Shown here: piece by piece, positions 56,065-64,000 of the stretch | Layout: every line of letters starts with the position of its first letter | Numbering within the stretch: position 1 is the stretch's first letter | DNA from: Odiellus spinosus | Lineage: Eukaryota; Arthropoda; Arachnida; Opiliones; Phalangiidae | Direction of reading: 5' to 3' | Length of the DNA stretch: 64,000 bases | NCBI GenBank assembly: GCA_963920705.1 | Contig: OY987226.1 | Span: 32,601,686-32,665,685 of the forward strand | Made by a program: the position numbers and the translations under genes | Notes under the pieces: model-generated | Told to the model about the DNA's origin: nothing | Seen by the model: the letters and a program-made list of their open reading frames with translations, nothing else | The model's database searches: none

Positions 56065-57420
56065 AGATAAGATACTTCTTAAAAAGAAAAGATACTTCTT
56101 AAAAAGAAAAGATACTTCTTAAAAAGAAAAGATACTTCTTAAAAAGATAAGATACTTCTTAAAAAGATAAGATACTTCTTAAAAATATAAGATACTTCTT
56201 AAAAAGATAAGATACTTCTTAAAAAGATAAGATACTTCTTAAAAAGATAAGATACTTCTTAAAAAGATAAGATACCGCTTAAAAAGATAAGATACCGCTT
56301 AAAAAGATAAGATACCGCTTAAAAAGATAAGATACCGCTTAAAAAGATAAGATACCGCTTAAAAAGATAAGATACCGCTTAAAAAGATAAGATACCGCTT
56401 AAAAAGATAAGATACCGCTTAAAAAGATGAGATGCCGCTTAAAAAGATGAGATGCCGCTTAAAAAGATGAGATGCCGCTTAAAAAGATGAGATGCCGCTT
56501 AAAAAGATGAGATGCCGCTTAAAAAGATGAGATGCCGCTTAAAAAGATGAGATGCCGCTTAAAAAGATGAGATGCCGCTTAAAAAGATGAGATGCCGCTT
56601 AAAAAGATGAGATGCCGCTTAAAAAGATGAGATGCCGCTTAAAAAGATGAGATGCCGCTTAAAAAGATGAGATGCCGCTTAAAAAGATGAGATGCCGCTT
56701 AAAAAGATGAGATGCCGCTTAAAAAGATAAGATACCGCTTAAAAAGATAAGATACCGCTTAAAAAGATAAGATACCGCTTAAAAAGATAAGATACCGCTT
56801 AAAAAGATAAGATACCGCTTAAAAAGATAAGATTCCGCTTAAAAAGATAAGATTCCGCTTAAAAAGATAAGATTCCGCTTAAAAAGATAAGATTCCGCTT
56901 AAAAAGATAAGATTCCGCTTAAAAAGATAAGATTCCGCTTAAAAAGATAAGATTCCGCTTAAAAAGATAAGATACCGCTTAAAAAGATAAGATACCGCTT
57001 AAAAAGATAAGATACCGCTTAAAAAGATAAGATACCGCTTAAAAAGATAAGATACCGCTTAAAAAGATAAGATGCCGCTTAAAAAGATAAGATGCCGCTT
57101 AAAAAGATAAGATGCCGCTTAAAAAGATGAGATGCCGCTTAAAAAGATGAGATGCCGCTTAAAAAGATGAGATGCCGCTTAAAAAGATGAGATGCCGCTT
57201 AAAAAGATAAGATGCTGCTTAAAAAGATAAGATGCTGCTTAAAAAGATGAGATTCTGCTTAACAAGATGAGATGCTGCTTAACAAGATGAGATGCTGCTT
57301 AAAAAGATGAGATGCTGCTTAAAAAGATGAGATGCTGCTTAAAAAGATGAGATGCTGCTTAAAAAGATAATATTCTTATTAAATATATAAGATACTCATT
57401 AAAAAGATTAGATGGTCATT
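56065..57420. repeat. 20-bp satellite AAAAAGATAAGATACCGCTT, about 67 copies
   Basis: Head-to-tail 20-bp units in blocks of variants: GATACTTCTT units first, then GATACCGCTT, GATGAGATGCCG (56421-56720), GATTCCG (56821-56960), and GATGCTG at the end. Most units carry AGATAA, a WGATAR GATA-factor site; GATGAGATG units lose it. The period is not a multiple of three. Confidence 0.97.
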
Positions 57421-57424
57421 AAAA

Positions 57425-58195
57425 AATAATCACGAAGAAAATAATTTATTTTATCGGCTCCAAATATGTTTTGAAGTTTACTTACTTTAATATAGGTATT
57501 GGAGCATTCTTCTGGAATCTTAAAAGAAAAAAGGTTATAATTCCCACTTTCCAGGATTTTTTGGCTACTAACTGAGAGCGACAAAACGAGACAATTCACT
57601 ACAAAATCGGGTCATAAGTAACATCATCTCAATTTTTTTTTGGATTTTCAATCTCTTAAACCGAAATTTGACTTTCATAATCAAAAATGACATAGTGATC
57701 TCAAACAACAGTAAAGAGACAACATTTTTCAATATTTAAGTCATCAAACGATTTCAAAAGGATTATAATATAGAAATTAGCAGCCAGGAGACCTGTCTTT
57801 ACAATGAAAGAGTAGTACAATACGTACCTCGTCATCTTTTGAAATTCCGCTCTTTTTGAAATATTCTACGCATTTCATCGCTTTGTTATAGCACTAAAAG
57901 AAACATCTTTTAGTTGGAAATCTTCGGAAGAACTTATTAGCAAAAACCCACTATGCCCTTTATAAGAAGCCCAAGGTTCTTTAACCCTTAGTTTAAACAC
58001 AGTTCACGAAGAAATCGTACTAGAAACAGATTGCTTAAGGTTAATAACATCTTAACATGCGTATATTGTAACGTTTAACCTAGGTTTATCGTAACTCATT
58101 ACCTGGTTTTCCCTAGCGCTCTTTGGTGAGTGAATTTTAATTCAAACATTTTACGTTCGATTTTCGAATAACTAGCGTCCTATATCATCAATTTC
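57425..58195. other. Intergenic, nothing recognised
   Basis: AT-rich. The minus-strand frame 57599-57408 shows no coding character. Confidence 0.4.
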
Positions 58196-58200
58196 AATTG

Positions 58201-58726
58201 CGGGGCTCCCGGACCACCTATAATACCTATAATTACCTATAATTCTGCAGTGATCCTATAAAAACATATAATTTCACTTTTAAATTTATAATACCTATTT
58301 TTTGGGGAATTTGTTCAATTTCGGTGATAAAATTCGAAAGGAATGAACTATATAACTATAAAAATTATACTTTTACTTGAAAAAGGGCAAATGATTGCAA
58401 AAAACCAAGCTGTGGCAGAAAGGTTTCCTCTCCTAGGTCACTGGTAATTATTACTCTATTTTTTTTTAGAGGTTAGGTAGACTGTGGAGAGGGGCGTGAG
58501 TAGCTAGTAGTGCCAAAAAAGGCAGATGGACGGGTCTAGAGGCTATAGAACCTATATTGCATTACATGTCAGCGAAACCTACTTATAGAACCACTATTTA
58601 TCGAAACTTAAAACCTATAAAAAGTCCTATAAATTAATATTTTTGGACCTATAAATTACCTATATTTTTGGCTTTTAAAACCTATAATACCTATAATTTT
58701 TTCTGGGCTATGCGCTGGGAGCCCTG
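58201..58726. mobile_element. TIR element CAGGGCTCCCxG
   Basis: 526 bp with ends CGGGGCTCCCGG and CTGGGAGCCCTG, flanked by CAATTG on both sides. The interior is repeated ACCTATAATA motifs. A related right end is at about 58980-59125. hAT-like by its end. Confidence 0.75.
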
Positions 58727-59129
58727 CAATTGTTGAAATTACTCGGAATGTAGGCTTAACAAAGATCTGTAGAGATCGTATGATTTGATAGCTCGTCGTT
58801 ATCTCTGGCCAACGTTTTTAAAAGTGGATTCTATACCTATGCCAATTTTTTCCACATGTTTGTTTTTAGGGCCCACTTTAAAGAAATTTGGGACCATTCT
58901 CCAATTTGGCGGCCCCTGTCAAATATTCCAAATAGACTACAACTTACTTAGCCGAGTATGGCTCTGTAATACATAATCATATAAAACTCCAATATTTCAT
59001 TGTTTTAAACATGTAAAACTATAATAGGACATAATTTTGGACCTATATAGATCCTTTAATTTTTGCATTTTGGACGTATATAATACCTATTATTTTTTGT
59101 GGACTTTGTACTGGAAGCCCAGAGTGCTC

Positions 59130-59970
59130 ATTTAGCAAGCCATTAAATCAATATTAGTCTCACAAGATGGCCGCTAAATCTTTGCGTCCCCGGAATTTTA
59201 TTTTTTTTTAATTCCATTTATTTATGCAAAGTTTCGAGTCCCATTGAACCGAATCAAAAACCAGCTAAAGTAGGGGTTTTTGGTCGAATCCTGCGCAAAT
59301 GGGAACTGCGCAAGCGGACGCAAACCATTTTCATAGGCTTCTGATATAGGTAATTGGAGTCTGGACAAAGAAAATTTGACTTTACCATTTCTTGATGTTT
59401 CTCATAGTTATGAGCAGTTAGCTCGAGCCCAGTTAATTCCTCGATGTCGCTTAAATCGGGTTCTGTAAGAGTGCAATACTATTATAAGTTCATAAATAAT
59501 TCCAGGCTAGGGTTAGAAAAGGTAGATATTGTAAGACTTATAACGTGTGAAAGCGTTACGGACTTGCAGGGTTATCCTTGCAAAGATGTACACGCACTCC
59601 CAAATGAAAGTGTTTTTCGCTAATTGAATTTTAGATTTGCTAACGCCATAAGTCTATTATTATCTCTAAGTAGCCAGCTAACAATGAGAAGTATCTCTTC
59701 TTGGTAAACCGGGGTAAACCTATACAACATATTATGTCGACTATAACATAAACTTGGATGCCGTTGCTGCCATTTCTCTCATCTCGTATAGTATCAGGCA
59801 CGCCCGAAGACGAACAAATGAGCAATTCTGGATTTCAAATCAAGAAATCCGTCTCCCAAACACTATACAACCTAGGCTAATCGCGAAACTTTTTCCATTC
59901 GAAGAAAAATTTTATTCTTTAAACCACCATGTTAAATCACTTTAAAGTTTCATTCGTATAAATCGGTAAG
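59130..59970. other. Intergenic, nothing firm
   Basis: Contains one AAATGGGAACTGCGCAAGCG copy (59297-59316) of the repeat that clusters at 59976-60260. Frames at 59825-59640 and 59754-59945 are unsupported. Confidence 0.4.
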
Positions 59971-59975
59971 GTTCC

Positions 59976-60260
59976 AATTGCGCAGTTCCCTTTTGCGTAG
60001 TTCCCACAAGCGCATTTCCTTTTGCGCAGTTTTTCATTTGCGCAGTTTTCCATTTCCGCAGTTTCCATTTGCGCAGTGTTCATTTGCAGGTTATGTTAGG
60101 TTACGTTAGGTTAGGTTAGTTAATCAGTCGAACTAGCCTGTCCCTCTTGTGGACAGCTCGAATGACAAACTGCGCAAATGGGAACCGCGCAAATGGGAAA
60201 CCGCGCAAATGGATACTGCGCAAATGAAAATGCGCAAGTGGGAAACTGCGCAAGCGGACG
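59976..60260. repeat. Inverted clusters of TTTGCGCAGTTCCC
   Basis: About seven TTTTGCGCAGTT units (59976-60080), then GTTAGGTTACGTTAGGTTAG at 60093-60118, then about six units in the other orientation (AACTGCGCAAATGGGAA; 60167-60255). Degenerate in spacing. Confidence 0.88.
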
Positions 60261-60264
60261 CAAA

Positions 60265-61345
60265 CCGTTTAGAAGGTTCAGGACCCATGGAAAATAATGT
60301 TTTGATGGAACGCGAGATATTTTACACGTATTTGGTACTTTTACTCACCAAGTACTTTGGTATTCTTACCTATACCGCGTGCGTTATAATCCCAAATTAT
60401 AATTTGTAAAAATAGTCCATGAATTCCTAATTTTCTAGGTACAACGCTCAAAAATAAATAAAAATACTTTGTGTAGTACACCTTTATCTCTGCAAAATTT
60501 AAAATACGATTTAATTAACCGCATTACAATTTCGCAGGGTGATGTACATTAGTACTCATCGGAAGAATGAATTGATTCTGCTTCTAAATATACGTCATGT
60601 TTGCGTTGTAAAACATTCAGGAAATTAGCTTAGTAAAATTCCCGCGACACGTGCGCGTCAAACTTTTTGAATCGTTCTAAACGTAGATGCACACAGACCA
60701 GTTTTTACCCGTTTGACGCTTGTGCGCTCATAAAAGTCTATGGGTTACGCGAGCGTCAAACACGCGAAAACAGGTCTGGGCGCATCTGCCTTAAATCTCT
60801 TTCTTGATTATTTTCACACGCACAATAGTGAGTACAACAGCGCGTGACGCGATTAATTTATGATGACTACTTTTGGAAGTATTTTGATTAGAATATTGAA
60901 CGCCAAAATCTGAACCTTTCCGATTTATTTTGACATGTCCCTTATTTTTTTGTAGGCGAACCAGTCGTATTTTTAATAGTAGAATAGATAAATTATAAAG
61001 TAATTTTCTTCTTGATTATAACTTTAAGAACACTAGAATACTTGTTGAATGGTACGAAAAAAATCTTTATTTAACTTACGTTTTACTGAAAAGTATAATA
61101 TTAAAATAGGGTATAGAATAATAGTTGGATTAATCATATTAAACACGCGTATGTAGGTTACGTTTACGTCAGTTAGAATACGAGTCTCATCTGCGCGCGA
61201 AAGAAGCACGCCGACGCGACAGCTGTACAAGTACCGTAAAATTTAAGAGGCGGGGAAACTTTTCAACTACTATACTTCCAGATCAACGATGTAGCGTTAA
61301 ATTTTTCTCTATAGAAAAATTGGTGTGCCAAGATTGAGGAAGAAG
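60265..61345. other. Intergenic, nothing recognised
   Basis: Near 60710-60775 an inverted pair around TTTGACGCT / AGCGTCAAAC is seen. No gene supported. Confidence 0.4.
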
Positions 61346-61354
61346 AAAATTTAA

Positions 61355-61994
61355 AGGGAGAATGAAAGGCCGAAACAACCTATTTTTAATCGATTAATAA
61401 TGCTAAAATAATGAGAAAAACAATAATATAACTCACCAAAAATATTTCCTTATTTTATAATCAATTTCGAAAGTTCCGATGCTAAGCCTAGGCTGCCAAG
61501 CTCGGTGAATTTGGCTAATACCCTCTTCAGACGAGGCGTAATTAGCCGTGGTTTAATCAGATTTAACCGAGGTTTACATAGCCTTTTCAGTTCAATAAAC
61601 CTCGGTTAATTTTGAATAAACCATGGTTAAATCTGATTAAACCGGCTAGTTACGCCTCGTCTGAAAAGGGTATAACACGACCTGTATTTTTTTTTTTTTT
61701 TATAATCGCGGCTGTTCTTGTCACCAATCACGAGCGAGTATGCGTATTTTATAAATACGCGTACTCGCTCGTGATTGGCGACTAGATCAGACGGGAATAT
61801 TAAAAAAAATACGGCTCGTGCTCACCTAGTTCGCCGAGCTAGGCAGCCAAGGCCTAGCATTCGCAAGTTTCGGAACTTTGGAAATTGATTATAAAATAAG
61901 GAAATATTTTTGGTGAGTTATATTATTGTTTTTCTCATTATTTTAGCATTCTTAATAGATTAAAAATAGGTTGTTTTGGCCTTTAATTCTCCCT
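61355..61994. mobile_element. TTAA-flanked MITE, second copy
   Basis: Same ends AGGGAGAATGAAAGGCC and TTAA at 61351-61354 and 61995-61998. Interrupted by a nested MITE at 61521-61670. Confidence 0.93.
61521..61670. mobile_element. Nested MITE CCCTCTTCAGACGAGGCGTA
   Basis: 150 bp with inverted ends (CTGAAAAGGG at the right), TA duplication on both sides. The core is inverted TTAACCGAGG / CCTCGGTTAA. The uninterrupted site is seen at about 40601-40612. Confidence 0.92.
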
Positions 61995-62654
61995 TTAAGG
62001 GATACGGTTGATATTATAATTTAGTTTAAGGGCAGTGATTATTAACGATTAATTGTCTATAATGAAAATCCATGTTAGAGATACACACGCATTTTGAAAA
62101 TTTATTAAAGGAGATCGAGTTTTTATTGTTTATAATTAGGATAAACACGTTCGTGTTTATCCCTTTATCTAAACTCGAATTTCATCAGAAACCGTAATGT
62201 CTTTTCCAATGGACCCGCGGCGCTTGATAACTGAAATCGTCGTCGTCGTCGTTTCCCTCATTCCACCGTCCACTGAATTCGAATTAATACAGACAAAGGT
62301 ACTTTTGAAAAAATTTGATAAGACTTCGTTCGGGTACAAGAGTATCTCTAGTTAAACACAGATTTCAATAATGAAATGTTGATTAAGTATATGAAGTAAT
62401 AGAAAGTAAGGTGCCTGAATGGGTTACAAAAGGGTGAGATCTTTAGCTTAGCCGAGCTTTACTAATTGCTTCAAAATGATAAACAAAAATTTTATTTCTT
62501 AAACAGTAGAATGATAAGGAGTATCCATCGAATTCGAGTTAATAGAAAGAAAGGTGCCTGAATGGGTTACAAAAGGGTGAAAACATAAGCTTAGCCGAGC
62601 TTTATTAATTGCTTCAAAATGGTAAACAAAATTTTATTACTTAAACAGTAGAAT

Positions 62655-63563
62655 CAGAAATAGATGAACCGAAATTATCAACGAGCTATTCTTCTAACAC
62701 CAAAGGCAAGTTCTTCGTTTCCCCTCTCTTAAACACCAGTTGTAGTCCCCCCCCCTCGGAATTTCGACTAGCTGAGAAGCGTTTACTACACCACCTGGCG
62801 CTTTCCGAGTGAAACATTGTACAAAAACACAGACTAAAAATGATACTCAATCAAATTAAACTCTTTAGTCTGTGTGAAAATGGCAGCTGGTGACTTTAGA
62901 GATTAGCATCTGTTTTAAGCGTTTATATTTTATTTAATTAATCTTCCAAAATGTCGGGTAATGAGATTTCTACACAATGCAATTTCTTTCAAATGAATAG
63001 GGCAAAAGTTAGGCATAAATCGGTTGCTTGTAATATAATTCAAGCAAAAGAAAACTCGAAGGAATTGACAATGAAAACTTATCCTTTGAAAAATCTGAGA
63101 GATACTTGCGTATAAAGTCTTGTTCTAATAACAAAAAATATGCATCTTCTCTTTCAGTTATAAATACTCGGTTAAGTTGTTTTAAATGGGCAACTAATTT
63201 CTCCACGTTTTCCATAATGAAAATGCCATTATCTCTAAGCCTTAAATATAAGTACTATTATTAATGAGACCGATACTTCATGGTTTGATACTCCAAAACT
63301 TTATTTATATCTCACCATGGTTAATAATTTTAAAATTAAAGATCTCTAAGCCTTGTTTTGCAGGCGACGTTTCTCACAATTATTCTAAAGCTAAAACATT
63401 TTTCCCGTCACTACGTGGGGCGATCAGTTTCCCATGATCCCCCTAGGTATTTTCATGAGGACGAGAAAGCCCATGCCCCCGTGCTTACCCTCCCCATTCA
63501 CTCCAAATAAAATGCATTTCCCAATCTAAGCTCTCGTTGATAATTTCGGTTCATCTATTTCTG
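62655..63563. mobile_element. 909-bp TIR element CAGAAATAGATGAACCGAAA, 7-bp target duplication
   Basis: About 30-bp inverted ends and a perfect 7-bp duplication GTAGAAT (62648-62654; 63564-63570). It contains two opposite small frames. The 7-bp duplication and CA start suggest the P superfamily, but no transposase domain is visible. Confidence 0.92.
63009..63215 (-). CDS. Small ORF in the 909-bp element
   Basis: 68 codons from ATG 63215: MENVEKLVAHLKQLNRVFIT, then EREDAYFLLLEQDFIRKYLS and a Tyr-rich end. Helical, charged, coding-like. An opposite-strand 54-codon frame (62951-63115, MSGNEISTQCNFF) overlaps it; at most one is real. Not recognised. Confidence 0.35.
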   Translation of the reverse strand: MENVEKLVAHLKQLNRVFITEREDAYFLLLEQDFIRKYLSDFSKDKFSLSIPSSFLLLELYYKQPIYA

Positions 63564-63719
63564 GTAGAATGATAATGAATATCCATCGAATTCGAGTTAA
63601 TAGAGAGACAGATGCCTGTATGGGTGACGAAAAGGGTAAAACATAACTAGCCGAGCTTTATTAATTGGCTTTAAATTGATAAACAAAAAATGATTTTATT
63701 AAACAGTTGATAAGCTTTT

Positions 63720-64000
63720 TTTAATGGCATTTTTTATCGTTAACGGAAAATTGCATTTATTGGGTTCTTTTACTAGGGTAGCCCTCTTTAGCCGTCTAAT
63801 TTTGACTATTATGTCATATCATGAGTATCCCATTATATTCACCCTAATTCACCGTAATTATCATTTGATTTTTTAACTTTAATAAAATATCTCTTCTCGG
63901 CCTATATAAACGAGATTTGCATATTCAGTACTCACAGATGCACCGTACAAATGGGTGGTTTACGTTAGCGTTTAAAATTGTGGCGAACCCTCTCGTTTGT
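63720..64000. other. Window end, nothing recognised
   Basis: AT-rich. Contains a TATATAAACG (63903-63911) TATA-like box about 25 bases before TCAGTAC (63926), an arthropod-type TATA/initiator spacing on the plus strand; a promoter is possible. Confidence 0.35.

Larger units (their letters stand above)
62276..63715. repeat. Three direct repeats, broken by a transposon
   Basis: Units with GAATTCGAGTTAATAGA, GTGCCTGAATGGGTTACAAA and GCCGAGCTTTATTAATTGCT occur at about 62276-62515, 62528-62654 and 63586-63715. The last is separated from the second by the element 62655-63563. Confidence 0.88.

Noticed and set aside
56065-57420. CRISPR or coding repeat
   Set aside because: Contiguous 20-bp units without spacers; the period breaks the reading frame.

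Overview
This 64-kb window looks like nuclear DNA of an arthropod, most likely an insect. It is AT-rich and intron-containing, with two conserved animal genes embedded in transposon-derived sequence. Mariner (TA target sites), hAT-like (8-bp target duplications), piggyBac-like (TTAA) and I/R1-like and jockey-like non-LTR retroelements are all present. There are short TAACC/TTAGG runs and a pair of insect-type CTCF motifs. I cannot name the species. No rRNA, convincing tRNA or CRISPR array was found.

Two host genes can be read exon by exon. A CDC42 small effector (CDC42SE/SPEC; 85 aa, three coding exons) lies on the minus strand at 15448-12204. Thiamin pyrophosphokinase (TPK1; about 251 aa, seven coding exons) lies on the plus strand at 27232-48906, with the DGG, GDFDS and TPDQDxTDFTK motifs intact. 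All splice phases agree, although the first donor of TPK1 is not certain. Most coding exons are shorter than 140 bp and sit between repeat-filled introns: TPK1 introns 2, 3 and 6 are 4-8 kb, and intron 5 is about 88% one TTAA-flanked MITE.

Layout. 1-4.5 kb: an unidentified Cys-rich gene, broken by a frame change and by a 2.4-kb foldback element. 4.5-12 kb: several MITEs. 12.2-15.4 kb: CDC42SE. 15.7-21.9 kb: MITEs, and a 3.2-kb inverted-repeat-bounded segment holding a 24-bp coding-like minisatellite. 23.0-23.4 kb: an 83-bp tandem array. 27.2-48.9 kb: TPK1, whose introns hold a possible nested minus-strand gene, a palindromic foldback, an I-like retroelement split by a 1.4-kb acccgacccg-rich insertion, a jockey-like RT remnant, a mariner 3' end, a second foldback copy and rearranged I-like retroelement pieces. 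49-64 kb: more MITEs, a CTCF-like motif pair, a 1.3-kb 20-bp GATA-containing satellite, nested MITEs and a 909-bp inverted-repeat element with small ORFs.

The window is mainly a record of layered insertions. At least six nested or disrupting insertions can be read from target duplications or interrupted sequence. I see no defence, biosynthetic or other multi-gene system. The least ordinary things are the palindromes centred on a shared MITE, three families with 7-bp target duplications, the GATA-site satellite, and the candidate nested gene.
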